In this document: piece by piece, positions 17,499 through 26,785 of the stretch | Numbering within the stretch: position 1 is the first letter of the stretch | Layout: each line of letters starts with the position of its first letter | NCBI RefSeq assembly: GCF_001927285.1 | Contig: NZ_MSIG01000002.1 | Coordinates: 186,001 to 250,000 of the forward strand | Length of the DNA stretch: 64,000 nucleotides | Direction of reading: 5' to 3' | Origin: Mongoliimonas terrestris | GTDB taxonomy: Bacteria > Pseudomonadota > Alphaproteobacteria > Rhizobiales > Pleomorphomonadaceae | The notes under the pieces: model-generated | The model's database searches: none | What the model was told of the DNA's origin: nothing | The model's input: the letters and a program-made list of their open reading frames with translations, nothing else | Made by a program: the position numbers and the translations under genes

Positions 17499-18479
17499 CT
17501 ACTCGAACTCGACGCCCTTGGAGGTTTCCTTCCAGCGGGCGAGCGAGCCTTCCAGCGTGTAGCGGTACGGGAAACCGTGCGCCTTCAGCTGGTTGGGGAT
17601 GACGTTGGTGCTCTGGTAGAGCTTCATCACGCGGGCGCGGTTGATCGAGGACTTCTTGATGCCGAGGGCGTTCAGCACCTCCATGCCGAAGCCGGCGATG
17701 AGCATCAGCGAGATCGGCACCGTCGTCTTCACCGGCTTGTAGCCGGCCACCTTGGAGAAGGCGTTGCAGATGTCCTCGGAGGTGAAGCGCTCCTGATGGG
17801 CGAAGTTGTAGGTGATCTCCGGATCGCCGCGGTCGCGCATGTAGGCCATGGAGGACACCAGATCCTCCACGTAGCCGCACGACTTGATGGTGTCCTTGCG
17901 CCCCGGATAGACGAAGCGGCCGGCCTGCATGAGGCGAGCGAGGCGGGTGAAGTTGCCGCGCTCGGTGCGGCCGTAGATGACCGCCGGACGCACCACCACC
18001 AGTCGGCGCTCCGCCGCACGCTCCGACCGCCACAGCCGGTGGACGCCCTCGGCGAGCAGCTTGGACCGCCCGTAGGCGGATTCCGGCTTCAATTCCGAGG
18101 TCTCGTCCTTGGGCTCCTCGGAGGGGCCGTAGACCGAGATGGAGCTGGTGAAGACGATGGTGTTCGTCCCCTTCTCGGCCGCGAAACGGCAGACGTTCGT
18201 GGCGCCGTGGAGGTTGGTCCAGTAGTACTCCCACTCTTCGTGGCCGGGGGTCGTGTGCACTGCAGCGAAGTTGTAGATCTCGTCCGGCGTGAAATCCACA
18301 AGACCGGCTGGTATCGGTTTGCGCACGTCGCTCGTGACATACTCGACACCGTCGACGGCAAAGCGCGGCGGTGCGATGTCGGCGCATACCAGGCGACTGT
18401 AGGTGCCGCTCGCCGCAAGGGTCGCCAGCAGGTGCGAGCCGATGAAGCCCGCGCCGCCGAACACGATAGCTGTCGTCAT
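17499..18479 (-). CDS. NAD-dependent epimerase/dehydratase (second nucleotide-sugar SDR)
   Basis: A 326-residue extended SDR with [11 protein letters not shown] (7-17), TSSISVYG (111-118) and the catalytic pair Tyr136 and Lys140 in YGRSK. IYNFAAVHTTPGHEEWEYY is an unusual substrate-binding loop, closer to the 3-beta-HSD/4-reductase-like branch than to the 4,6-dehydratases. It probably reduces or epimerises a nucleotide sugar for the EPS. I chose MTTAIVFGG at 18479; an upstream in-frame start at 18548 lacks similarity. It is convergent to rfbF across a shared terminator. The exact reaction cannot be called. Confidence 0.82.
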   Translation of the reverse strand: MTTAIVFGGAGFIGSHLLATLAASGTYSRLVCADIAPPRFAVDGVEYVTSDVRKPIPAGLVDFTPDEIYNFAAVHTTPGHEEWEYYWTNLHGATNVCRFAAEKGTNTIVFTSSISVYGPSEEPKDETSELKPESAYGRSKLLAEGVHRLWRSERAAERRLVVVRPAVIYGRTERGNFTRLARLMQAGRFVYPGRKDTIKSCGYVEDLVSSMAYMRDRGDPEITYNFAHQERFTSEDICNAFSKVAGYKPVKTTVPISLMLIAGFGMEVLNALGIKKSSINRARVMKLYQSTNVIPNQLKAHGFPYRYTLEGSLARWKETSKGVEFE

Positions 18480-18902
18480 CCAGAAGATCCTCGTACCCCG
18501 AATGCGACCGCGGCGGCCTCTCCGCGGCGCATACAATCTCTGATTCAAGGGCGAGCGTATCGCCTGCCCCGAGAAAATCTGATTAACGGCCTATAGATCC
18601 ATGCGAAGAAAACCACACAATCCCCAGTCAGGCGACTGCATAATCGCACGCGTTACCAAGTCGTTTCGGCTACAAAGCGTTTAGGTTAATGGAAGGAACG
18701 CAGCGCTGACCCTCTGAACCCTTGCCGGTGGGCGATCACCCCATGCGAAGACACGGTGAAGAACGCGACGACGGCTCTGCTGAGCCAGTTCACCTTTCTG
18801 GCGCGACAGCACCACCCTCCCCTCCACGTGCCGTCACGGCCATGTCGGGAAGGCTGGGCCACGCCCCCGCTGGGCGCCCACGCGCGCGAACCGGCCTGCC
18901 TC
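18480..18902. other. Intergenic stretch upstream of the second SDR
   Basis: No gene is supported. Moderately AT-rich sequence between about 18555 and 18700 is the probable promoter region of the SDR gene on the minus strand. Nothing else was seen. Confidence 0.4.
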
Positions 18903-19646
18903 TCAACCGCGCGTGAGAAGGAAGATGCGCGCCTCCGGGCGGTAGGCCGGCAAGGGATCGGCCCGAAGGGACGGATTGGCTTGAAGAAAGGCTTCGAACG
19001 CTTCCTTCTCGCCGATGTCGCCCGTGTCCGACCGCCAGCCCCAATCGTCGAAGATGATCACGGCGTGCGATCCGATGTGCGGCGCGCAGAACCGCAGGAC
19101 CTGCTCGGTGGCCGAGAACAGGTCGCAATCGATCATGATCACGCTCATCGGGCCGAGGTCGTAGAGCGACCGCGTATCGTCGGTGAGGGTCTCCTCGAAC
19201 CACCCCTTCACCAGGGTGACGCGGTCGAGATCCACGCCGTTCTTGTCCAAGTAGCGCCGCGTTGCGGTGATGGAGGAGCAGAAATCGCCCGGATGCCACC
19301 CCTCCTCGGCGGCGGACGGCGGCAGGCCCTCGAAGCTGTCGAAGCCGATGAGGCGCATGTCGCCATAGCCGGCCTCCTGCACGACGTGAAACGCACAGGT
19401 GAGCGACGTGCCCCGGCTGACGCCGAACTCCACATAGGCACCGCGGGGCGGTTCACCCGTCACGGCCTGCAGACGATCGAGGGCGTCGCGCAGGCAGGAT
19501 GAATAGCTTTCCGCGGGCACCAAAGGCGTCCAGGGTGTCCAGCCCCGGGACCGGAGCTTGGACCAGACCCGCAGGGCGGGACCCTCCAGGCCGATGGAAT
19601 GCAATGTCGTCTTGGCGATGTCTTTGATCATTCGACCAACATCCAT
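18903..19646 (-). CDS. TylF/MycF-type class I SAM methyltransferase
   Basis: A 247-residue protein of the macrocin O-methyltransferase (TylF) group, which methylates sugar hydroxyls using SAM and a divalent metal. The SAM-binding motif is AYVEFGVSRGTSL (70-82). FDSFEGLPP, MIDCDLFSAT and IIFDDWGW (metal-binding Asp pair) follow in the family order. It could methylate an EPS sugar. The start is uncertain: MDVGRM at 19646 has no strong Shine-Dalgarno. A very good one (GGAAGGAG) lies further upstream but precedes an ATG at 19701 in another frame, so either the N-terminus is longer or a frameshift has occurred. The frame itself is open up to 19784. Confidence 0.8.
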   Translation of the reverse strand: MDVGRMIKDIAKTTLHSIGLEGPALRVWSKLRSRGWTPWTPLVPAESYSSCLRDALDRLQAVTGEPPRGAYVEFGVSRGTSLTCAFHVVQEAGYGDMRLIGFDSFEGLPPSAAEEGWHPGDFCSSITATRRYLDKNGVDLDRVTLVKGWFEETLTDDTRSLYDLGPMSVIMIDCDLFSATEQVLRFCAPHIGSHAVIIFDDWGWRSDTGDIGEKEAFEAFLQANPSLRADPLPAYRPEARIFLLTRG

Positions 19647-20453
19647 AATAATTTGAGCACCCAGCCAAACGATCAACGTCTGCGACGGCCAGTCGTTGCA
19701 TGGTTTATTGCTCCTTCCCTCAATTATTTCGGCTTTATCCATCAAATCGGACAAGACGAAACCTTGTCGCCTGCACAGACGCACAGGAGATCAGCAAAAT
19801 CAGATGCAACGGATACAGTCGTCGTCGCGACACACGTCGTCGACCCGACAACCGTTGCGGTGATTGGCTTTACGGAAGGAGCGCAGGCCCTCGTCAAATC
19901 GCTCTGGCGAACCGACGCTGTCGCATCGGGTAGGGCGATGGCATGGGTCGCCAGTCGGGGCAGGACCAGCCGAACGCAGGCACGCAGCGGGCTTAAATGC
20001 CGCAACGATGGCCAGGGATCGGCAAACTGCCGCGATCTTGATTGTCCGGCGGATCGGCGGCCGGAAGAGCCACCCGGAATTTCACCGGGTCCTTGTGGAT
20101 AATGAAGTGTAGCGCCGGGACGGGTTCGAATGCAAGAAGGGACTTTCCGCTTGCAAGGCGTTCCTTGCGCGGGGTTTTTCCACGCTGTCCTGAAAGGGGC
20201 CCGGCGGCGATGGACGGACCGTCCCCGGCGCCGCGTTTCCGCGTCTTCGGATCCACAGCCGTCCCGCTGGCTGGGCCGGGCGCGTTTCTTCGCGTTCGCG
20301 AAGACCTTGTCGCGCGCCCTATGGAAGGTCACATGTGCGGCATAGATTGTGCGTCGCGGTCGATCGGACGGCGCGGACGGAAGGTCGGCGGCATTCGATA
20401 TCGGCGGCGTTGGACCGTGATGCGGGTGGCTCGGCACAGGGCGGGGGAAAACG
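19647..20453. other. Long gene-poor stretch
   Basis: About 800 bases without a convincing gene. The first 150 contain the possible translation start of the methyltransferase (GGAAGGAG on the minus strand near 19710). The rest has shadow-like open frames without domains. The divergent promoters of the methyltransferase and of the gene at 20454 must lie here. Confidence 0.45.
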
Positions 20454-21098
20454 ATGTCCCATGAGAAGGGCTCCTGGTGGATGCGCGGACTGACGGTCGG
20501 CGTCTGCCTGGCGATCGGCGGCCTGTCGGCGATCTCCGTGCTGCGCGCGGGCGGCACACTGCCGTTGGTGCGGGCGGCGGAGGATCCGCAGGCCTTGCCG
20601 ACCGAAGCGCTTTCGGCCCTCCTGACGGCTGTGCCGGAGACCTGCGATGGCGCGGCCTTTCCGGCCCGCCGGACCATCCATGGTGCCCTCGCCGACCGGA
20701 CGGACGCACCCGACGCCGTGACGGACGCCGCCCGCCGCACGGCGGCCCTCGCCGTCGCGTGTTCGCCGGCCGACGGCCGCGCGCTCGCCTGGCACGCGCG
20801 TCTCTTAGCCGGAGAGGCGGCCATTCGCGCCGCCCTCCTCTCGCAGAAGACGGCGCCGGCGGATCCGGCGGCGCTGCGGGACCGGGTGGCGGTGTGGAGC
20901 CGGACCGGCGGCGACCTGCCGCCTGAAGCCTTCGAGGCGTTCGAGTCCGACCTGACGGTCGTGCTCTCCACATGGGCGGAACCGGACGTGCGAGCCGTGA
21001 CCCAGGCACTTTCGCCGGCCCACCGATCGGTGCTGGCGGAAAGGATGGCGGCGCTGCCGGCCGAGCGGCGGGATTTGCTTAACCAATTCGGAATTTAG
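20454..21098 (+). CDS. Periplasmic or membrane-anchored helical protein, unknown function
   Basis: A 214-residue protein. An N-terminal hydrophobic segment (about residues 11-32, after a short basic-polar start) acts as a signal anchor or uncleaved signal. The rest is Ala-rich and predicted mostly helical, with two cysteines (in PETCDGAAF and VACSPAD). Helical repeats such as DAVTDAARRTAALA and RALAWHARLLAGEAAIRAALL suggest a TPR-like or coiled fold. CGGGGGAAA before the ATG is an acceptable Shine-Dalgarno. The second PPP phosphatase gene follows about 155 bases downstream in the same direction. I do not recognise the family. Confidence 0.6.
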   Translation: MSHEKGSWWMRGLTVGVCLAIGGLSAISVLRAGGTLPLVRAAEDPQALPTEALSALLTAVPETCDGAAFPARRTIHGALADRTDAPDAVTDAARRTAALAVACSPADGRALAWHARLLAGEAAIRAALLSQKTAPADPAALRDRVAVWSRTGGDLPPEAFEAFESDLTVVLSTWAEPDVRAVTQALSPAHRSVLAERMAALPAERRDLLNQFGI

Positions 21099-21253
21099 AC
21101 TTTCTAAGCCATCGAACTCGCTACCGACCTGACCTATTGTGTAAGGTGAATGGTTTCGGCACCGAACAGGCGCCATCAAGACATGAAGGATAGCAACGCG
21201 GCCGCGTACGGGCCGTGCGTACCTGTGTATTGCGTGTGTTCGAGGTACTTGCG

Positions 21254-22093
21254 ATGCGTAAGGTTATCGACTGGCTCAGCCGGTTCACGGGTGAAGAGGC
21301 CATGCCGGCGCAACCCGTCGAACGCTACCACGCGACCATCGAACCTGACGACGCGGTGGTCTATGCGGTCGGTGACGTCCACGGTTGCCTGGACGAACTC
21401 CGCGCGCTGGAATCCCTGATCGTCGAAGACGCTCGGAAACAGTCCGGCCCGGCCTACATCGTCATGGCCGGGGACTATGTGGACCGCGGTCCGAACTCCG
21501 CCGGCGTGCTCGCCCATCTGGTCGAACCGGCGCCCGACGGGCTGCAGCGGATCTGCCTTGCCGGCAATCATGACGCGTCCATGCTGGCCTTCCTGAAGAA
21601 CCGTCGGGGCGACCCGACCTGGATCCGCATCGGCGGGGCCGAGACCTTGCGCTCCTACGGGCTTGAGATCTCGCGCGTCGTGATGGGGCGGTCCTACCTG
21701 CGGACGCTGGCGGACCTGGCGAAGGCCAAGGTCCCGGTCGAACATCGCATGTTCCTGGAGACGCTGCGCTGGACCGTCCGGTTCGGCGACTACCTGATCG
21801 TGCATGCCGGCCTTCGCCCGGGCGTTCCGCTCCTCGATCAGACCCCCTTCGACCTCATGTGGATCCGCGACGACTTCATCCGGTCCACCGATCCGCTGCC
21901 CTACGTGGTGGTGCACGGCCACACGCCGGTGGAGCGTCCGGTGCGGCTGCAGAACCGGATCGCCATCGACACCGCCGCCTACGCGACGGGGCGACTGACC
22001 GCCGCACGGCTCAGCCGCGAAGGCGTCACCTTCCTGACCACCCCGGCCATCGGCCTGGAACCCCTGCCGGCGCTTCTCGCGGCCAATCACTGA
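21254..22093 (+). CDS. PPP-family metallophosphatase, paralogue 2
   Basis: A 279-residue calcineurin-like phosphatase. Motifs: YAVGDVHGCLDEL (38 onward, metal-binding Asp41 and His43), GDYVDRGPNS, AGNHDASML, IVHAGLRPGVPLLDQTPFDL and VVVHGHTPVE. It shares long stretches with the protein at 9984 (for example DQTxxDLMxIRxxF and PLPYVVVHGHxP) and more weakly with that at 45843, so the three arose by duplication. The N-terminal 35 residues differ between them. I chose the ATG at 21254 (GAGG about 10 bases upstream); the frame opens at 21215. It probably dephosphorylates proteins or a nucleotide in the cytoplasm. The target is unknown; the tyrosine kinases of this locus are candidates. Confidence 0.88.
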   Translation: MRKVIDWLSRFTGEEAMPAQPVERYHATIEPDDAVVYAVGDVHGCLDELRALESLIVEDARKQSGPAYIVMAGDYVDRGPNSAGVLAHLVEPAPDGLQRICLAGNHDASMLAFLKNRRGDPTWIRIGGAETLRSYGLEISRVVMGRSYLRTLADLAKAKVPVEHRMFLETLRWTVRFGDYLIVHAGLRPGVPLLDQTPFDLMWIRDDFIRSTDPLPYVVVHGHTPVERPVRLQNRIAIDTAAYATGRLTAARLSREGVTFLTTPAIGLEPLPALLAANH

Positions 22094-22492
22094 CACCAAG
22101 CTCGCAAGGTCCCGACCTGTCGGCACCTTAAGAGTGCAGGCAAGCCCGAACGGGCGCCGACCGGTCAGGCCGCAACGCTCGTGAAGGTCGGACGAGTCCG
22201 ACCGTCACGAGCCCAGTATGGCACCAGGGGCGCATTCGACGGACAAGACGCCGCTTCGCGAGTCGTTGCGGTGCTTGCGCGACCGCGTACTTCCGGCTTC
22301 ACTGGGCCGGACGGCGGGGCGTCGGCAACCGTGGACCCAGGTCCCGTGCAGGCGGCGTTGTCCGCCTGCCACGGCCACCACGGAATCGGCTCACCGCGCG
22401 TCGGCGCGATCCCACAAGCCAGAATCGATACGTAAAATCGTATACGTTGCGAGCGATACTGTGGGTTCGTTCGAGCGCGGGAGGCGCGGTGT
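22094..22492. other. Intergenic stretch upstream of the GT2 gene
   Basis: No gene is supported. Near the GT2 start lies a short inverted repeat, ATACG (22428-22432), TAAAAT, CGTAT (22439-22443), in an AT-rich island that may be part of the promoter. Confidence 0.4.
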
Positions 22493-23527
22493 ATGGTGAT
22501 GCGGGACGGTTCTTATCCGCTCGTGGCGGTGGTCACTCCAGTCCGCGACGGCGCCCCCCATCTTGCGGAGACTTTGGAGTCCGTCCAGGCGCAGGACTAT
22601 CCGGCGCTCCTCCACGTGGTGCTGGACAACGCCAGCACCGACGCGACCCCGTCCATCCTGAAGGCCTATGCGGCTGGGCGTGTGCAACTGGCGGTGTGGC
22701 GCAATCGGGAACCGCTCCGCCGCGCCGCGAACTGGGAAACCGCCATCCACCAGATCCCGGCCGAGACCGGCTATTTCCGCCTGCTGGCGGCCGGCGACCG
22801 CATGCGGCCGGACGCGATCAGCCGGATGGTGGCCGTCGCCGAAGCGAGCCCGAACGTCGGCGCGGTCGGCACCCTGGTGGCCGGATCCGCCGGCCTCGTG
22901 CCCGACTACCGCCTGCTTCCCACCGACCGGACCGTGTTTTCAGGCCACGACATCGCGGCGGGACTGTTCCGTGACGAGGTCAATCCGGTGTGGGTCCGGC
23001 ACGTGCTGGTGCGCGCCTCGCTCCTTCACCACCGAGCGCCCTATTTCACCCAGACCCTGCACCACGTGGACCTCGACAGCTTCTTCTCGCTCATGTGCGT
23101 CAGCGACTTCGGCTTCGTGCACGAGGTGCTCGGCTGGGACCGGGCGCTTCTCTCCGGCACGCGCCCGGACGTCTACGACCCGTCGCTGGTGTTGGAGTGG
23201 ATGCAGGCGCTGAACCGCTACGGTCCCTTGTGTTTCACCCCGGACGAGTATGCCCGCGTTTCGGCCCGCTTCTATCGGCGGTACACGGACACGCTGCTGA
23301 CGTGGCGCTACACCGGCCGGATAGACGCGGACGTCTACCGCCAGCATCTCGGCGCCCTGACCGAGCGTGGCCATGCGCCCTCCTTCGGTCGATCCCTGGC
23401 GGCGATGCTGAAGAGCGTGCCGCGTTCGCTCCGCATCCGGCGCGGCAAGGCGGGACCGAAGAAGAAGCTGCGGATCGAGCGCACGCCGCACATGCTCCGC
23501 GCCGACCCGGCCAGCGCGGCGCCTTGA
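22493..23527 (+). CDS. Glycosyltransferase family 2 (GT-A)
   Basis: A 344-residue transferase. The N-terminal GT-A fold is visible: VAVVTPVRDGAPHLAETLES (11-30), SVQAQDYPALLHVVLDNAST (30-49), then the acceptor region from about residue 200 with HHVDLDSFFSLM. The DxD position is less clear; FRLLAAGDRM takes the place of the usual DxDD segment. The C-terminal 100 residues are basic (RSLRIRRGKAGPKKK) and may attach to the membrane. It probably adds one sugar of the repeat unit or side chain. GGAGG lies eight bases before the ATG at 22493. The donor cannot be inferred. Confidence 0.85.
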   Translation: MVMRDGSYPLVAVVTPVRDGAPHLAETLESVQAQDYPALLHVVLDNASTDATPSILKAYAAGRVQLAVWRNREPLRRAANWETAIHQIPAETGYFRLLAAGDRMRPDAISRMVAVAEASPNVGAVGTLVAGSAGLVPDYRLLPTDRTVFSGHDIAAGLFRDEVNPVWVRHVLVRASLLHHRAPYFTQTLHHVDLDSFFSLMCVSDFGFVHEVLGWDRALLSGTRPDVYDPSLVLEWMQALNRYGPLCFTPDEYARVSARFYRRYTDTLLTWRYTGRIDADVYRQHLGALTERGHAPSFGRSLAAMLKSVPRSLRIRRGKAGPKKKLRIERTPHMLRADPASAAP

Positions 23528-23632
23528 TATGCAGGCGCGTTAGTGTCTTGTGAGGGCGGTGCGCTGTAGATTGCCGGGCGAGAGTCCCGCGCCGACCGGC
23601 GCGGACGCATCCATCGTTCGAGCGGGTTCCCC

Positions 23633-24739
23633 ATGGACCAAGTCGAGTGCGTTGTGGTGGGAGCGGGCGTGGTCGGACTGGCGATCGCGCGCGAGCTCGC
23701 CTTGAAAGGCCGCGAGGTCGTCGTTCTGGAGGCGGAAGGGGCGATCGGCACCCACACGTCGTCGCGGAACTCCGAAGTCATCCACGCGGGCATCTATTAT
23801 CCGGCGGGATCGCTGAAAGCCGATTTCTGCGTGCGCGGGCGCCAACGGCTCTACGAATACGCCGAGGCGCACGGCATCAAGCACAACAGGTGCGGCAAGA
23901 TCATCGTGGCGACGACGCCCGAGCAGGAGCCGCAGCTGGCGGCGATCCTGGCCGCCGGCCAGACCAATGGCGTGACCGACCTGACGCCCATTCCGCTGGC
24001 GAAGGCCCGCGAGATGGAACCGGAGGTGCGCTGCGTGGCCGCGCTCCACTCGCCCTCCACCGGCATCATCGATAGCCACGGGCTGATGCTCGCCTTCCAG
24101 GGCGAGGCGGAAGACCACGGCGCCATGCTGGCGTTCCACACGCCGATCGCCCGGGCGGAGGTGACGGCCGACGGCTTCCGCGTGACCACCGGGGGCGACG
24201 CGCCGACGACGCTCGGCTGCCGCATCCTGGTGAACGCCGCCGGGCTGACCGCCCCGGATGTGGCCCGCATGATCGACGGCTATGACGCGGCACTGGCGCC
24301 CGACGCCTACTACGCCCGCGGCGTCTATTTCACCCTGATAGGCGCGACGCCGTTCCGCCGGCTGGTATATCCGATCCCGGAACGCGCCGGCCTCGGCATC
24401 CACGTGACCCTCGACCTTGGCGGCCGCGCCCGTTTCGGCCCGGACGTGGAGTGGATCGACGGGATCGACTACCGCTTCGACGAGGGGCGCGCGGCAAAGT
24501 TCTACGACGCGATCCGGACCTATTGGCCGGGCCTGAAGGACGGCCAGCTTTCGCCGGGCTACACGGGCATCCGTCCGAAGATCTCCGGACCGAACGATCC
24601 AGCGGCCGATTTCATGATCCAGGGGCCGGAGAGCCACGGCGTGCCGGGTCTCGTCCACCTGTTCGGCATCGAATCTCCCGGCCTCACATCGTCCCTGAGC
24701 ATCGGCGAGACGGTCGGAGGGATGCTCGCGGACGTTTGA
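23633..24739 (+). CDS. FAD-dependent oxidoreductase, L-2-hydroxyglutarate oxidase-like
   Basis: A 368-residue DAO-family flavoenzyme. The FAD motif is [20 protein letters not shown] (7-26), closed by Glu34. [17 protein letters not shown] is typical of the LhgO/L2HGDH group, as are [14 protein letters not shown] and a C-terminal [15 protein letters not shown]. The predicted reaction is oxidation of L-2-hydroxyglutarate, a by-product of promiscuous dehydrogenases, to 2-oxoglutarate at the inner membrane. It is a metabolite-repair gene and looks out of place in an EPS locus; it may simply be inserted there. A terminator follows it. Confidence 0.87.
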   Translation: MDQVECVVVGAGVVGLAIARELALKGREVVVLEAEGAIGTHTSSRNSEVIHAGIYYPAGSLKADFCVRGRQRLYEYAEAHGIKHNRCGKIIVATTPEQEPQLAAILAAGQTNGVTDLTPIPLAKAREMEPEVRCVAALHSPSTGIIDSHGLMLAFQGEAEDHGAMLAFHTPIARAEVTADGFRVTTGGDAPTTLGCRILVNAAGLTAPDVARMIDGYDAALAPDAYYARGVYFTLIGATPFRRLVYPIPERAGLGIHVTLDLGGRARFGPDVEWIDGIDYRFDEGRAAKFYDAIRTYWPGLKDGQLSPGYTGIRPKISGPNDPAADFMIQGPESHGVPGLVHLFGIESPGLTSSLSIGETVGGMLADV

Positions 24740-24801
24740 CCCGGCTGCTGCGGTCGCGGCGTTGTCCCGCCCGGCAGTCGTCCGGGCGCAGTGTCGGTTC
24801 G

Positions 24802-24828
24802 AAGGGGAGGCTCGCCGCCTCCCCTTTT
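24802..24828 (+). terminator. Rho-independent terminator after the oxidoreductase gene
   Basis: AAGGGGAGGC-TCGCC-GCCTCCCCTT followed by TT, then a second short T run (TTTT at about 24831). The stem is 10 bp and perfect. Confidence 0.85.
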
Positions 24829-24972
24829 CGTTTTCCGCGCAGGTCCATTTCGGCCGACAAGGCCCGTCCCGGTCTTGTCGGCACACCCAGCGACGGTCGG
24901 GTTTATCGCGGCGGCGACCGATCGTCTTCGGCGCGCATTCGCATGCAAACCCGGCCGCCAAGCGCCCAAACG

Positions 24973-25004
24973 AAAACCGCCTCCGGGCATGACCCGGAGG
25001 CGGT
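24973..25004 (-). terminator. Rho-independent terminator of the export lipoprotein gene
   Basis: Read on the minus strand: ACCGCCTCCGGG, five-base loop, CCCGGAGGCGGT, then TTTCG. The 12-bp stem is perfect and lies 30 bases after the stop of the Wza-like gene. Confidence 0.8.
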
Positions 25005-25033
25005 GATGGTTCGCTGGTTCGATCGACTGTGGA

Positions 25034-26242
25034 TCAGTCGCCGATCGCCTTGATCGCGTTCCGCGCGTCGTTGATGTCCTGCGGCACGCCCGAGGCGGTC
25101 GTCGAGACGCTGTTGACGATGCTGAGGAACTTGACCAGTTCGACCGATTCCGCGTTCGACACGAAGACGATGTCGCCGTCCTGCATCGGGAACTTCTGGA
25201 TGGTGAAGAAGCCCGCCGGATCGCGGAGGTTGGCGCGGTAGACGACCGGCACCCGCTCCTGGTGGATCTTCGACACGTCGGCGCCGTACTGGGCGACTTC
25301 GCGGCGCGGAACCATGCGATAGAGCAGCACTTCCGCCGGATCGGCCTGGTTGTCCAGGAGACCGCGCGCCTCGCCGAGAGCCTCGCTCAGGCTGAGCTCG
25401 GATTCCTCGAAGTTGAAGCGGCCCGAGAGGCCGGTGGCGCCGAAGGCCATGAAGGTGCGGCGCTCGCGGTCGACGTAGATCGTGTCGCCCGGGAGCACGT
25501 AGACGTTCTCGCTCGGATTGCGGATCACGTCCTCGAAGAGAACCGTGGCCGTGCGGCCGTTCCGCTCCAGGGTGATGTAGGTCTCGATGCCCGGGGTGGC
25601 GATGCCGCCGGCACGGGAGATCACGTCGAGGAGCCGCTCGCCGGCCGGGTTGAGTTCCAGCTTGGCGGGCGAGTTCACGTCACCGAGGACGGCGATCTCG
25701 GCGGACCGGCTCTGCTGGACGGTGATCAGAACCTGCGGCTCGATCGCGCGGTTGGCGAGGGTGTTCTCGATGTCGGTCTGGACCGTGGAGACGGTCCGGC
25801 CGGCGGCCTGGACGCGACCGGCGTAGGGCACCGTGATGTTGCCGGTGCTGTCGACGCGCTGGCTCGGCAGAGTGATGAAGTTGCCCGGACGGCTGCCCGC
25901 GTCGGCCGGAATGAAGAGACCGCCAGAACCGGCTTCGAAGATCGACACCTGAACGATGTCGCCGACGCCGAGCGGAAGGTCGGGCGCGTTGCCGCGGCCG
26001 ACGCCGAAGCCCTTGGCGAGAGAGGAGCGGGTCTCGGCAGACACGTACGGGAGGATCGAGCTGTTGATGTCCACCAGGACATAGTCGACCCCGACGGTCT
26101 TGCCAGGAGACGTGAGCCGCTGAGAAGCAGACTTCTCAACTGCCTCGTGCGCAGGGCCGGACCGAGGAAGGGCCGAACAGCCACCAACGGCCAGTACGAG
26201 CGCCACTCCGGTCACCCGGACGAGTTCATTCCTTAGCCGCAT
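25034..26242 (-). CDS. Polysaccharide export outer-membrane lipoprotein (Wza/GumB-like)
   Basis: A 402-residue lipoprotein that forms, or contributes to, the outer-membrane export channel for EPS. The signal peptide ends in the lipobox VGGC with Cys22. The polysaccharide-export domain (about 85-175: LGVGDIVQVSIFEAGSGGLF, FITLPSQRVDSTGNITVPYAG) is followed by SLBB-like beta-grasp repeats (about 180-350: VAVLGDVNSPAKLELNPAGERLLDVIS, VYVLPGDTIYVD). It ends with FVSNAESVELVKFLSIVNS and a short helical tail; the order matches Wza. Long upstream leader with two identical palindromes. The upstream ligase-type gene is codirectional but about 700 bases away, so this gene likely has its own promoter. 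Confidence 0.92.
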   Translation of the reverse strand: MRLRNELVRVTGVALVLAVGGCSALPRSGPAHEAVEKSASQRLTSPGKTVGVDYVLVDINSSILPYVSAETRSSLAKGFGVGRGNAPDLPLGVGDIVQVSIFEAGSGGLFIPADAGSRPGNFITLPSQRVDSTGNITVPYAGRVQAAGRTVSTVQTDIENTLANRAIEPQVLITVQQSRSAEIAVLGDVNSPAKLELNPAGERLLDVISRAGGIATPGIETYITLERNGRTATVLFEDVIRNPSENVYVLPGDTIYVDRERRTFMAFGATGLSGRFNFEESELSLSEALGEARGLLDNQADPAEVLLYRMVPRREVAQYGADVSKIHQERVPVVYRANLRDPAGFFTIQKFPMQDGDIVFVSNAESVELVKFLSIVNSVSTTASGVPQDINDARNAIKAIGD

Positions 26243-26347
26243 ACCCCACCCATCCTTTGGATCGTTTGGTTGAACTATATAGCATGAGCGGGCTCACGCC
26301 ATTTCAATGAGTGCCGATCCGGTCGCGAAGATCACTTGAGTCAGCAG

Positions 26348-26365
26348 TGTTGCGTTCCCGCAACA
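26348..26365. promoter_or_regulatory. Candidate operator 1, palindrome TGTTGCG-TTCC-CGCAACA
   Basis: A perfect 7-bp inverted repeat with a 4-bp spacer, 106 bases upstream of the export lipoprotein start. An exact 18-base copy of its core plus flank occurs at 26786. Confidence 0.55.
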
Positions 26366-26785
26366 TTAACCCTGTTTTCAAGATCGCTTCCGCTGAAACC
26401 CTCACTCCACCTTTGGCCAAGACTGCCGTAGCACACCAACAGAGCTTTGATGTTCTGCGTCCTCCCGGCCACCTCTCCAAGTCTACGTTCGGATTCCAAT
26501 AATCTATGCAGACCTAAAAAACTCTTTATCGGGGTTTACGACGATGGCCCGAAGCCGTGCAAGCCGAAACAGCACCCTTTGCCCACCTGTTGGTCGACTG
26601 ATGCACCGACGCCACGCAAAACCGGCATATTTCGCCAGTTTGCATCAGCTGTTCTGACAATATCAGGATGGGGCCGTGTTGTCCGCGACGAAAGGGTCGA
26701 AGCCGGAGCGGTTTGGTGTGGGCCGGACTCATGGTGAAGATGAGGCCGACACTTTGAAGCAAAACGATTCTTTTCCGCGCCTGTC

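Noticed and set aside
19599..20102. Open frame across the gene-poor stretch
   Set aside because: No domain, irregular composition and no ribosome binding site. It overlaps the methyltransferase upstream region.
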